Origin: Gnetum montanum
Taxonomy: Eukaryota > Streptophyta > Gnetopsida > Gnetales > Gnetaceae
Assembly (NCBI GenBank): GCA_015680685.1
Contig: MNCI01002813.1
Coordinates: 248,001-312,000, forward strand
Direction of reading: 5' to 3'
Length of the DNA: 64,000 bases
Shown: piece by piece, positions 34,491-45,694 of the stretch
Position numbering within the stretch: the stretch's first letter is position 1
Layout of the letters: the number at the start of each line of letters is the position of its first letter
Notes under the pieces: generated by a model
Told to the model about the DNA's origin: nothing
Database searches by the model: none
What the model saw: only the letters and a program-made list of their open reading frames with translations
Translations under genes and position numbers: made by a program

Positions 34491-35124
34491 GTTAAACTAT
34501 CTAATGGTTTCCTCGTATGGGCCTGTTAAGGCTAATGATGCGGATAAATCTACATCCATTTGCAAATTTCCCTGCAAAAGAAAACATCAAAAAAGGAAGT
34601 TGTTACATTATTTTTCTGCTAATAGGTTGAGCGATAAGAGTTTGTTTTTGTCTTTTTAGCGTTAAAGAGGATTCCATTTTAAGGTCTTAGTGGACCATTA
34701 CAATGAGATAATAACAAGCCTGGCTTCCTAGATGCTGGCGTATGAAATAAAATGAAAAGTGTAACGTGACATGTCTAGCGTGTTGTGAAATTTAAATTTC
34801 TGTACAATCCGTAGTTAATGTGAGCAAATTACAAGATGATAAATGTATTATTTTAAGGTAATTTTGGAATTAAATCTACATGATATCAATGAAATTAATG
34901 CCCTAATCTTTGCATTTCAAGTCATACTGACATTGGCATTTCGGGAAAGTTTCGCATCGATCGGACAGAAAGAAAAAATTAGTTTCAAGAATTTTGTTTA
35001 TAAACCAATGGTTCATACTCAAGACAGGTTATAGATATTGCAAATTTGGATGTAGGCTATTGTAGAGGAGGAGTAGAAGCAAGGTGTAAATAGGAGAGTT
35101 ACGAAAACTTATTCAATTGCAATC
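34491..35124. other. Spacer between the RT and the antisense gene of element C
   Basis: No coding motif. It should hold the promoter of the antisense gene and, on the other strand, the splice or readthrough signals joining protease to RT. A TATA-like TAAATA is at 35087-35092, 33 bp before the antisense start codon, which is only suggestive. Confidence 0.35.
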
Positions 35125-38100
35125 ATGGCACCAAAGGTTAAGGGAAAGAACGCTAAACTGGCTAGGATTGAAGAAGTGCAAGAGAGTCTGCAACAGTCTT
35201 TGCTAGCCAGATTCGAGACACCAGAAGCTACTCCACTTAACCGGTAAGTGGTCATTCACCCTTTTGCACTATTATCATATTTTTTGCAGCGTCATAGTTG
35301 TGTATTATTTTCCTGAATGTATATGTTACATTAAGTGTTAATATTTGTTTACATGGGCTGAGCTATTGTGGTTTGTGGTATTACCGTCATCTTTGCTATT
35401 GGAGATGAACCTCATATTGTTATGAGGGTTTAGTTAATATTGGATAATACTGGACAAACTTTGTGTATAATCGGAAGATCTCGATATTATATTTTGTAGG
35501 TAGTGTAATCAGATTTTTTTTCCTTTCCTCTATTCCCTTAATAGTTGCATGTTACGATGGAATAATACGTAGTGTTGCCTTCATCATCATTGTCAGAGAT
35601 AAACCTTGAGCTATTGCAAGGGTTCGGGTTATTCTGGCTATGCATTTCCAGTGAAATCTACAATTTTTTGGGAATCAGTCGAACCCTATTATAGCGTGAT
35701 GAATATTTATGTTCAAATGCTTTGTCTAATGTCAAGATGTTTTCATTGTACAATATCATGTTAAAGCCTATCCTAATTGTTTTGGACATTGTGGGCATTT
35801 TGTGCTACATGCATGTTCCCGCGGCCAATGTTCCTCCTCCTCATGCTTATATAAAGGGGGAGGTGGTATGGTTTCGAAGAGGCGCATGAGAGTTCCTATA
35901 GTTTCTACTACGTAACTACAGTGTAATCATTTGGTTGCATCTACCAGGTGATGTATCTATCACCATTTTGGAGATGTTATTGGTCGATTTGACGTAGGGA
36001 GTCTTGGGGTTCCTAACAAATGGTAGGATTGAGACTGTGCAAGTGCAAGACCATGAACAAAGCGTCAAAGGTATGAGGTGTTTGAGTTGGATCTGGGAGG
36101 TGCCCAGATTCAACTGCTATCACTACTACAATACTTTATTCATGGCCTATCACCTCACAACCTATTTCCAGAATCCCCCTGGTACTCTGCATTATGTTGG
36201 CGAGTAAGAATCTAGATTTTTTTGTCCATTCGATGTGTGTTAGCCTGCTAACTGTTGTTTGGATTTACATCTAGCTTAAATAATTTTCCCTTTTTCTATG
36301 ATTTAGATTCTATATCAATGACAACAGTCTCATGGGTAATAGTGATACCTTATCATTGACCGAAAGGGCTATTAGTGAATTTACTGCTATTAGCAATGTA
36401 CAGGCCGCTATCATGGAACAACTAGCATTTGAAATTACAGACTACCCAACCTGCTACATTGACTTCTTTGCTAGATGTAAAAATTTTAGATGGATGGATA
36501 GGGAGTGGACCTTAGATCCTCCCCTCACTATCGCCGATGTCCGATGGATAATCCCTCCATTTTCTTTGCCATTCAAACCTAGTAAACTTCGTTATGATGA
36601 TGAATTATGTCAATGTTATTAGTTAACGATGATGTGTGAGGTTGTCTTATTTTATTTTTTTTTCAATCTTGACTTAGCTATTGTTTTACATATGTAGTCA
36701 AGGAATCACAAGAAATCATGATCATGGCCTCTGGTCGTGATGCAAGCAATATCTTTTTCCACTATGGTGACATAAAGGAGACATAATGTTGGCTCAGCCA
36801 TAGAGCGGCCCCTGCTGTTCTGACCAATAACCTTCTGGAGGTTGAGATAATGGACCTGTTCTTGGCCATAACCCTTGATGTTACTATAAGTGAAATTTTG
36901 ACCCTATTCAACTCCTTTAGTGAGGAAGCCGAGTGTCTCTACGTATGTGTGTGTAATGTGTGTGTAAATTTTGACATCGACCCTTAGTTGTTCACTGTTC
37001 TCTTCGAGGTCCCCTCCAATGGATTTCCTGTAGAGAAAAATTCAAAGAGGAGTGCCAAATGCTAGGAAGGGATAGAGGAGTGGCTAGGGGTTAAGAAAGA
37101 GACCAAAGTGATTCTTGCTGATGGGACTGAGTTGGTGGTGGCCCACACTATTTACCCCATATTCTGAGCTCAAACCTTCCCCAAGACACTCTCCTAAGGG
37201 AGATTCCTCACTATAGAACAAGGTCACATTATGTGAGAGGTCATGGAGGAGGGGACGCAATTCAATTGGGCCAACTATTTTGCCAAAGGCATGCACGTTG
37301 AAATGGTCAAGCTTTGCAAGAAGCTTGAGTCCCATTTCAATGTGCATTTTACCTTTTTCATAGCTTGCTTTCAGTGCTTTGCCAAGTTTCTAGTTGTCCA
37401 ACGAGATGGAGTCTGGATGTAGCAGGACCTTGAATAGATTTCTAAACCATGGATTTCCCATATTTTCGGCACCATCTGGTCATAGGACCCTCCTAAGGGG
37501 ATTGGGAAGTCATTATTTGTAACAACTAGGGACATGGTAACACCTCGAATGTAGGGTCCATACAGCATGGGTGGGGAACTCCCGTCTTATACTAGTGATG
37601 CGTCAAGGGGGAAGTGCTTGGCAGTTGAGATAGTGGACCCATCAGTGCCTCGAAAGAAACCTCGTTTGACTGAGGAATCTACCAAGCCAACAAGTAGTGT
37701 AAGGAAAAAGATGCAGGTCAAATTTTGGAGCAGTAATCCTCCAGCAAGTAAGCAGAGGAACATGGTAATGGTTACATCTATGTTGTGTATAGACACTTTT
37801 ATGTCACAATTAATTGAACTAGAGTAGAATTTTTTTTTAATTGGAAACATTATATGAAAGTGAAGGAGAGGGTTGTAGAAAGGTTAATCCCTGAAATGGG
37901 TGCTATGGTTTTATGACGCGAGGAGGAGACCCTGGCCTTGGAAGAGGAGGCTGCTATAGTCAATCAAGCAAGTAGTGCATAGGTTCCTACGCATGAGAAG
38001 GGAGTAGCTGTGGAAGATGCCAAAGTCCCTTTGGCTCAGACAAGGAGAGGTAAATGTTTGGTAACTCAGTTAGGCTAGCTTTCACAGCGTACTCGACTCT

Positions 38101-39544
38101 AGGTAATTTCTTCTAAAATTTGTATTGGTTATTGTAATGTTTCAATTATGTCTTCATATGGAACTTGTTCTATATAATAGGAGACCAGGACATGACATGT
38201 CAATGGTGGTGACTTGATCCTGGGGCAAATTTCCTGATAAGTTCACCTTTATGGAGGGGGTCGTTCATGACATGATTGGCCTCTTAGAGAAAATTGACCT
38301 TGAAGCAAGTACATCATGATCATTATGTAGAAGTTGTTCCATTGTGGTATTGTATTATCTATGTCTAATCACCATGCTATGTTTTTAGGAGCTCGGATCA
38401 AGTGGGATCCATCAAAGCCTATTGACCTAGACACCACCGAACCCTCCTTGGAAGAGACCATCATGTCGTGCAACATTTATGATAAAATGTGTAAATGTGT
38501 GGTATGCTCGACTCACTCCTTGTGGGAATGCCAGAGCGTAAATGAGGATCTTGGGAAAAGATTACAAAGGTTAGAAAAAGAGAGAGCAACTCTAAGTGAT
38601 GAAGTGGCGGACTTCAAGTCTCGGAATGAATTCTTGCAGGCTTAGGGAATTGGCAACGAGGACTAGCGGACAACTATTGTGGGCTACACCTGTTATTGGA
38701 CAATTTTTCAAAACAACGTCTAGACTAGCCATGAACTGGTCGAGAAGTGGATGCAAATGGACCTCCTAGCTCAAAAGAATCAAGACTAGAAGGACTATAT
38801 TGTAAGTGTGCAAGAATGGGGGTAGATGCAAAAAGATCATAAACATGTCTATAAGTGGGACTATGCTACCTACTGTTAGTAGTACAAGGACTCTGCCATC
38901 GAGGGTTAGTCTCTTTGACTATTCCTTGATGTTATTGGTGCTTCTAGTGAATTTGAAAAGTTCTAGGAGTAAGTGATGGTGAGCGCCTCTCCAAAAATGG
39001 AAATGACTCTTCCTGGAGGAGAGACAACCATCCCTTCCTTCTTCCCTAAACCACCTCACTGGACTCCTGTGGAAAAAGGGAAGATGAAAGCTGAAACTAA
39101 TCTAGGGGATGGGGTTTGGTTTGAGCTTACTGAGGATGAGATTATGCAATGTCTGTGGATTGTCTTAGAAAAAATTTTATTTGCAACTGATGCCAAACCA
39201 TCATAGGTGAGTGTTTGTTTTATTATGCCTTTTGTCATACCTAGGTTTGATCGTGATGTTAGTATACGTGTTATGTATGATTACAGGAACGACCTAAGGA
39301 GGTTCCTCAATGAGGTGAGCGTAATGTGGATGATGGTCCTCACAAAGGGGGCTTATAAGGGATAGAGCTTAATGGTGGTAATTAACGCCATGGAAAACAA
39401 CTTCTTATAGAAGAGCCTAACAGGGAAGGTCAGCTTCATGAAGAAATGCTACCTAAAAAAGGTGGCCCTTATGAGGACAATTTTCTCAGGGTGGAGATTG
39501 AGCTATAGGACATGGATGATAGTGGGGACAGAGGAGATGTGTAA
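35125..39544 (+). pseudogene. Antisense spliced gene of the Tat-like family, copy C (function unknown)
   Basis: Inferred exons: 35125-35243, 35922-36203, 36307-38102, 38181-38308, 38389-39206 and 39287-39544, about 3.4 kb of coding sequence. The first junctions are supported by phase: exon 1 (MAPKVKGKNAKLARIEEVQE..) ends two bases into a codon at G|GTAAGT, and exon 2 opens in frame (VIIWLHLPGDVSITILEMLL) after ACAG. Exon 2 ends two bases into a codon before GTAAGA and exon 3 continues in frame (FYINDNSLMGNSDTLSL). Copies D and E confirm later exons. Visible features are a basic RKKPRLTEES cluster (about 37650), a charged coiled-coil-like stretch KRLQRLEKERATLSDEVADF (about 38555), GGETTIPSFFPKPPHWTPVE, and an acidic tail ending VEIEL.DMDDSGDRGDV. 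About 15 stops and a T-rich frameshift near 36620-36690 make this copy dead. I do not recognise the family. Confidence 0.7.
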
Positions 39545-39764
39545 CATGGCTATATTGGCCATAGTACGTTTTTTTTATTTTATGATGAGAAAAACAAAAT
39601 ATTTATTTTTTGAAATTTTAATGCAAATTTGGTCTAAGTCAATGTTCTTTTATTGTTACTGTTCTCATTTTTAAAAAAATGTAAATTAGTAGGTTTTGAT
39701 GTTATGAGAAGTGGCAGATAGTTTAGGTGTATAGCATAAATGAAGTTACTAGTTTAAAGTCATT

Positions 39765-40035
39765 GCAGGCTACTGGATAAATCAGGTGCAAAGCGTAAAT
39801 AAGGTAACTAGTCCTGGGTCATTTCAGGCCTTTGACTAGTTCAAGCATAAACTACAATTTAAATAGGTAGTTTAGGGCCATTGCAAGCCATAGGTAGTTT
39901 TAGGCCATTCTAGGCCACGTATAGTTTTAGGCCATTTTGGGCCGTGCATAGTTTTAGGCCATTTCGGGCCATGCATAGTTTTAGGCCATTTAAGGCCATG
40001 CATAGCTTTAGGCCATTTTGGGTCGTGGTTAGCAC
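39765..40035 (-). repeat. GGCC minisatellite of element C
   Basis: Direct repeats of about 33 bp built on TAGTTTTAGGCCATTTYGGGCCRTGCA (plus-strand view split into shorter motifs: TTTTAGGCCATTT and GGGCCATGCATAG). It lies between the 3' ends of gag-protease (minus) and the antisense gene (plus). The same repeat occurs at the same place in copies D and E. Confidence 0.8.
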
Positions 40036-40264
40036 ACATGATTAATTTTAGATAAATTTAAGAGTGACAAAGATAACTAGTAGGGGCATAAAAACATAAG
40101 TGTAAATGAGAACAGCTGGTGGAAGCATAAAAATAATCCTAAGCATAAGCATAGCTGGTGGATGCAAAGTTGGGATAACATGATGAAATAAAACATGCAT
40201 AAGCTATATGGTAATCAGATGAACCGGTTTACTGGCTAGCCCTATAATTATTTTCTAATCACTT

Positions 40265-43200
40265 TTATTTTGGTGACGTGTAAAGACAAGAGGATTTACC
40301 ACCCTTTTCCTTTGCATCATACTCCTCTTCTAGGAATGGTAGCTCAACCCAAGTTAGGCTATCATTAGCCACTATTTCAGCTTGTTCGAGTATTCAGACA
40401 GGGGACTGATCTTTAGACATTTTGATTTTTGACCCCTGCTCCATTTCTATGTTATTAATAGCCTGAGGGATTATTTCATCACTCTGGATAACCACCTCTC
40501 CTCCTGCATAGGGAAGATGGATCTCTTGATGTATAGGTGATGAAACTACTCTTAGTTGGGCCAACCAGGACCTCCCCAGGATCAAGTTGAAGCCAAGAAT
40601 CTCTTCGACAACAATGAAGGTTACATCTATGGGGAACTGCTCCCCCGCCATGAAGTTGATGTGCATAGTGCCTTTGACCTACACTCGTGCCCTGTTGAAT
40701 GACTTTAAACATGATGTGGTGGTAGGAATGATCTGATCGATCAGACCTAGCTTATCCACTATGGGTTAGGGGATGAAATTAGTAGCTACCTTTTCATCCA
40801 CATGTACCCTCTGAATTCGGTTTTGACCAACCCTAATGGTGATGAACATGGGCGCCGTTGTCACATGACCCTTTTCTGGGTCATCCTTAATGGATTCATC
40901 ACAAAAGGTCAACAAGGAAGGCCTTGGTTTCTCAGCCACGAGAGGAAGCATAATGGAATGAATCGATTCTTCATCTATGGTCAGGCAGTCATCCATAGGT
41001 ATGGATGTTAGCATGCAAACCATGGCCTCATGATGCTTCTGTGACATCATGAGTAATTCATAAAGGCTCAAAGTTGTATTTTTCTATTTTAGAGCCTGTT
41101 TGACTCGCGTAAAGGCATTGAAGAGATCTCGCCCATGATTTGGCTACTTGTCACCCTTTTCCTCTTCTATTCACCCTAGGAGATGAATTTATCGGGTAGG
41201 AGTGATATTCGATCGAGGGCTATTCTTCTTTATGCCAGGATTAGATGGTTGTGTTTGCATAACTTCACCATCTTTACAAAATGGGGCCAAGGGTATAGAG
41301 GTGAGGGGTTTAGTCTTGGGAAACCCTAGCGTAAGACAATCCCTGGCCATATCAGTTGTCTTACCTCCTTCTCCTCTTCCGTTAAATTGGGATCAAGAGT
41401 TTGACTTGGAGGTTTTCCCTTATGTAGGAAGGACTACTGATGGTTTTGGCACCTTGATAATGAAGGGGGTCTTAGGCGTAGGTGTGGGCTAGGCCGTGGC
41501 TTTACCAATAGTGGGTTTTCGAGAATTTTTCTGAGAAGGGGCTCGAAGGATAAAAGGTTATCGTGGTGTACCACTTGTTGATGTTGTTGAATCCATAGTT
41601 CGGAGAGAATGAGGATGTGTTCGTAGCACAAAAGGTTTCCTAGGCTGTGACTAACTATCACCCTCTGCTCCCACAACATTAATTGTATACCCTACACTAT
41701 TTGCATTTAACAGGTCTTTGTACACATGCAGGGTTTGGTTTTTTGGGTGAGCTAGACTACTGCTATTCAAGATTAGGTCACCTTGATCGATCGTGTGTTG
41801 AATGTCATCTTTCAATGCCTAGCACTAATCTGTGTCATGACTACATAATTGATGATAGTCGTAGAATAGGTCTAGCCTAGAGTTCTTGGGAATGGGCAGT
41901 TTAGTAGGTTGTGCCAATGAGGGGTTCTTGAGTAACTCACAATGGCACCTGTGATGTTTTAGGGCCTCCATAGACACCACCTTGTGTCAGATGTGACCAA
42001 TTCCCAATAATTGCTTCAGAAATTCTGAAGGCTTCATAGGTAGAGTTGTGTAATTTGAGCGGTCCTTAAGCTCAAATTTTGGCCTTGGCTGTGGGGGTGT
42101 TTCAGGGGTGGAAGGAGCTTCTTGATTGGTGCCACCTGAGTTGGTTGTTAAGTCAGCTAGCTCCATAGTAGTTTTCTTGCCATTGTTATTCTTTTTCTCG
42201 GCCCCTTCAGCAACCATCACAACTATAGTTATCATGGCTTTGCCTTTGTCCTTACCCTTACTATGGGCATTTTTGTAGGCCACGTATGCTGAATCTTTAC
42301 TAGCCTCTGCCATGTCTTGGATGCTCTTAGTTTGAGCAAAGGCTTGGCTGAGAGAATAGGGGGAAAGGTAATACAGCTTAGACTTGATGAAGTCGTTGAT
42401 CACTTCCTTGAAGATTGCCAATAGATGGGCCTCCGCGATGGGTTCACGGATCTTGTTCAAGATAGCTCTCCAACACTGTATAAACTTTTGGACTAACTCG
42501 ATTAGGTCTTGTTTAACTCCCATGAGCTGGTCCATTGTGACTTCTGGCTTCAGGTTGTATTTGAAATGAGTCAAAAACTAGCTTAATAGCTCTTCGAACG
42601 TTGAGATGGAAGCACATGAAAGTGCTCGATACCAGTCCAAAGCTTTACCCGTTAAGGACATAGCAAAGACATAGATTATAGTATGTGGCCATTGTTGTAG
42701 CAATAAGGACTCTAACTTGAAAGTGATGAGGTGGGTGTTGGGATCACCTTCCCCATTGTATTTTGTGAAATGGGGAAGGGGCATCCAAGGTGGCAATGAC
42801 AAGACTGGGATTGTTCGACTAATAGGATCTTCATGGTAAAATCCATGACTTGTATCATGTCAGAGCCAGTAGCCTTGAGACACTTGACCTCTTCTGTAAG
42901 GGTCTAGATGAGCTAGAAGGCTTGGTCTAGACCCATAGACAATGAGGTATTTTTTGGAGCAAAAGGAGGAGCCACACTGGGTGGTAGCACAGAGGCAACA
43001 ACTTGGCCAATGGTTGGTGCTATCGGGATAGTCCCTGTAGGTAGTGTTGCTTGTGGAATCCTTCATCTGGTGGTTGGTGCAGATGGGGGAACAACCATCA
43101 ACTGCACTATTGGGTACGCTGTTTGTGTAGCTGAGGGCATAAGCAGAGGTCCTGTAACTGGGTTTAGCACTTGTAGAACATGGCCTTAAAGGTGGGTATG

Positions 43201-43980
43201 GTGGTGCATTTGCATAGGATGTGCAACAAGATACATGTTGGGAGCCCACCATGCTATGGTGGTAGGCCCTATCATGTGAATCGGGAGTGTTGTCAGTGTT
43301 GTAGATATTGCATGCACATGCGGTGGCATAGGTGTAGGCACATGATGAGGCGAGTTAGGTAATCACACCTACTGAGGAATGATCTGTGATGGACTATCAC
43401 CTAGGAAGATAGTTGGAGAGAGAAAATGTAAACATGGTGAATGCGGGACTCTATCAGTGTTAGATAATGTCAAAGGTGTGGTGAGCATGAATAACAGATT
43501 TACACGAGACATTATGGAGGGAGGGGCCATGGTGAAATTAGCATGACTACCTTCCTTAGAGTGAGATTCTAGATCATCTTATTTGTTGTGAAGTGTTTCA
43601 TTATGGAATAAGGCCTTTAGTTCTTCTGGCAATGTCTGTGCCATTAACATTTGATCTAGGATCCACCTTTGTTGATCTATCAAGGGTATGAAATTGGTAG
43701 GCATAAGAATGAGTTCCTTACCATTGCAGTACATGAACTCATACTCTCATTTTTCCTGGAGCTCTTTTCGATACATAGGTAGGTTTGTCGCTAAATTAGC
43801 ATAGAGAATATTGTAGCTTTCCCTGTGCTAATCCTGTCCCTCAGACTCCTTGTTTTGTAACCTAAGGGAATGGCATAGTTACACCAGACTAAGTGGTTGC
43901 TCGACCATGGGAGACGTGACTTGCATGGTCCAAGGGTTCTCAAGGCTAGTGGTATAAATGGTAGTAGTTGATGTAGTCAT
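40265..43980 (-). pseudogene. Gag-protease remnant of element C (Tat type)
   Basis: Start codon at 43980 (MTTSTT..), matching copy D. A Pro-rich N-terminal half is followed by the gag core from about 42800: PPWMPLPHFTKYNGEGDPNT, LITFKLESLL, MSLTGKALDWYRAL, FLTHFKYNLKPEV and QSFAQ-type end (42574-41987). A degenerate Tat-type knuckle (YHQLCSHDTD.C) lies at about 41850. Protease follows at 41071-40394: VHVDEKVATNFIP where copy D has VDDG, so the catalytic glycine is lost here, then NLILGRSWLAQLRVV. The C-terminal LEQAEIVANDSLTW (about 40385) is also shared with D. Multiple stops. Confidence 0.8.
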
Positions 43981-44213
43981 TTTTTACATGATTCATAGAT
44001 AATGATGATAAAAGTAGATATCAGGAGGACAAAGGTGAACTAAGATAATAATTGGGGCTTTCTATCTTGTAGGATTCCAAAGAAATCATTGAAGCGACCA
44101 ATCTACACCACATAATTTTGTAAACAACCTCAGAGGTATTACATTTACGTTGATTGCCAATGGGTACAGATAGATTACAAGACTACCCATAAAATATGTA
44201 TTAGATATGAAGG

Positions 44214-44230
44214 CCCTCCTTCTAGCGCCA
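44214..44230 (-). promoter_or_regulatory. Primer binding site of element C
   Basis: Minus strand TGGCGCTAGAAGGAGGG, six bases after the 5' LTR. TGG is the expected complement of a tRNA CCA end. Copy D has TGGTGTTAGGAGGAGGG at the same six-base distance. I could not name the tRNA with confidence. Confidence 0.6.
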
Positions 44231-44236
44231 GGAAAC

Positions 44237-45625
44237 TGTAATGACAGAAAACGTCGATTGCTGGAAATACCAAACAAAGGTCCATGTACATAGTTCTAAC
44301 CCTGGATCTGTGTGAGGACCATGTTGGAGAGAAAAATGAATCCAAGGTTCCATGAACGGTCTTGTCGATCAAAAAGGGACTTATTTAATTAGTAAAGTTT
44401 TTGGTAATAATTTGATGGCAAAATGAAGATTCTTTATAAGGCGATGAAATGTTGTTAATCCCAAAAGTAATTGAAGATAACGCAATCGATTTAGATGAGA
44501 TTACCAAATTCATATAACTAGGATGCAAGGGATCAAATATGGTAGAGAATACAATCACAAGATCTAGGATTTAATTTACCAAAATAAATATGTTTGATAC
44601 AAGAATTTCATGTGGGCTTCGGATCAATCTAAAGAAAGTTATCTAAAGATGAAACAAGCGAGGATCAATCTACCTTGATCTAGCCAATCTAGGTGCAGGG
44701 AAGTTAGACCTAGGGGAGAATATCTAGTAGCTGATTGTTTCTGATCGAGAGTTCTTGCCAATTGCCTCTAATGTTCTCACGATCGCTGATTCTCTTTTGT
44801 TCTTTTGCCAACCTTGAAGAAAAAAATTTGCCAACCCCTCTGATCTTCGTCAACTGGAGTATTTATAAGGTTAGGGTTAGGAGAAAAATGTGGTTTTAAG
44901 TGACACATGTCCTGAACTCATAAAATTCCATTGACTCAATGTGTTGTCGTTGAAGCTTGCGACACTATGCTGTGTAGTGCATCGTAAAGTACCCTTGTGC
45001 AGGCTTTGGCAACAGATTGTTCTTTGATTATGTTGTAATACGCTAGAGAGAGTATTGTGGCGTATGACCCATTGATGTCTGAATTGTGCTTATCATTACT
45101 TGAATTATGCTACGTTACACTAAATTACGCATCATAGCATAATTCAAGGTAAAATAATGAAACCGCAAAAGTTGAAGTATTGTTGTCGCGCTTCCTTTGT
45201 TTTTATCTCTTTCAGGACTTTTACTACGCTGCACTACATAAAGCAGCATAATGGGCCCCTTAACCAAGAAAGAAAACCTAATTAAATGTGCATCATGATG
45301 TAGATTGTTGCTTAGGCCTTGATATTTTTACTGGGCTGTCAAAGTCTTGCATGTTTTCCATCCTTGATGCTGCGGTGGACTGTCTTTGATATTACACTAT
45401 GCTATGTGGTGTTATGCTATGTTGCGTAATGTAATGTAATATGTTAAATGTTGAGATTTTGAAAGATGAAAAATTCACGAAGTGGAAGTCTTGACGTTGT
45501 GCACTTATTGTTTTGTTCTATCTCCTGAAGTTCATCTGTACTGTGCTGCGCCTTGTCATGACTTCTTTCTTGGGTCACTAGATTTTGCCAATCTATCAAG
45601 GCTTCAAAAATTTTATGGTGTTTCA
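44237..45625 (-). repeat. 5' LTR of element C
   Basis: 1389 bp, partner of 28334-29735, ending with GGTGTTTCA (plus view) before the ATAAC duplication. It contains palindrome-like ATGCTATGTGGTGTTATGCT motifs (45400-45440) and the conserved TATA block at 44861-44867. Confidence 0.85.
44861..44867 (-). promoter_or_regulatory. TATA box in the 5' LTR of element C
   Basis: Minus strand CCTTATAAATAC, in the block conserved between all Tat LTRs of this window. It would drive the genomic transcript leftwards. Confidence 0.55.
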
Positions 45626-45630
45626 ATAAC
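45626..45630. repeat. Target-site duplication of element C, right copy (ATAAC)
   Basis: Identical to 28329-28333. Confidence 0.85.
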
Positions 45631-45694
45631 AATGATAGAACCATACACAAAAATTTTATCTACATTTAATTAATGTTTTGAGCACATCAAAATG
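45626..45694 (-). repeat. Start of the 3' LTR of copia F, cut off by element C
   Basis: It lies between the ATAAC duplication and the polypurine tract of F (minus strand CATCATCAAAAAGGGA at about 45695-45710, the same context as in the copia element at 11591). It therefore belongs to the U3 end of the LTR whose main part is at 27185-28333. Its spelling differs from the 5' LTR start, suggesting local rearrangement. Confidence 0.5.

Larger units (their letters stand above)
28334..45625 (-). mobile_element. Tat-like Ty3/gypsy element C, 17.3 kb, with an antisense gene between protease and RT
   Basis: Complete boundaries: LTRs 28334-29735 and 44237-45625 in direct orientation, flanked by ATAAC duplications. 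Minus-strand order from the right: LTR, primer binding site (44214-44230), gag-protease (43980-40265), minisatellite (40035-39765), a multi-exon gene on the PLUS strand (35125-39544), then RT, RNase H, second RNase H and integrase (34490-31260), a tandem-repeat spacer, a polypurine tract and the 3' LTR. The second, archaeal-type RNase H is a hallmark of the Tat lineage, as is the Gag spelling. All genes carry stops; the element is old and non-autonomous now. Confidence 0.85.

Noticed and set aside
36609-36696. Possible intron in exon 3 of antisense gene copy C (GTTAAC ... TATGTAG)
   Set aside because: Copy D reads through the equivalent place in frame (DQHLSMCDDDVKSSRF...), so the C sequence is better explained by a T-rich insertion and frameshift.
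41987-42569. Plus-strand ORF at 42384-42569 and similar ones opposite gag (56736-57017, 57357-57542)
   Set aside because: Shadows of the gag core of C and D on the other strand.
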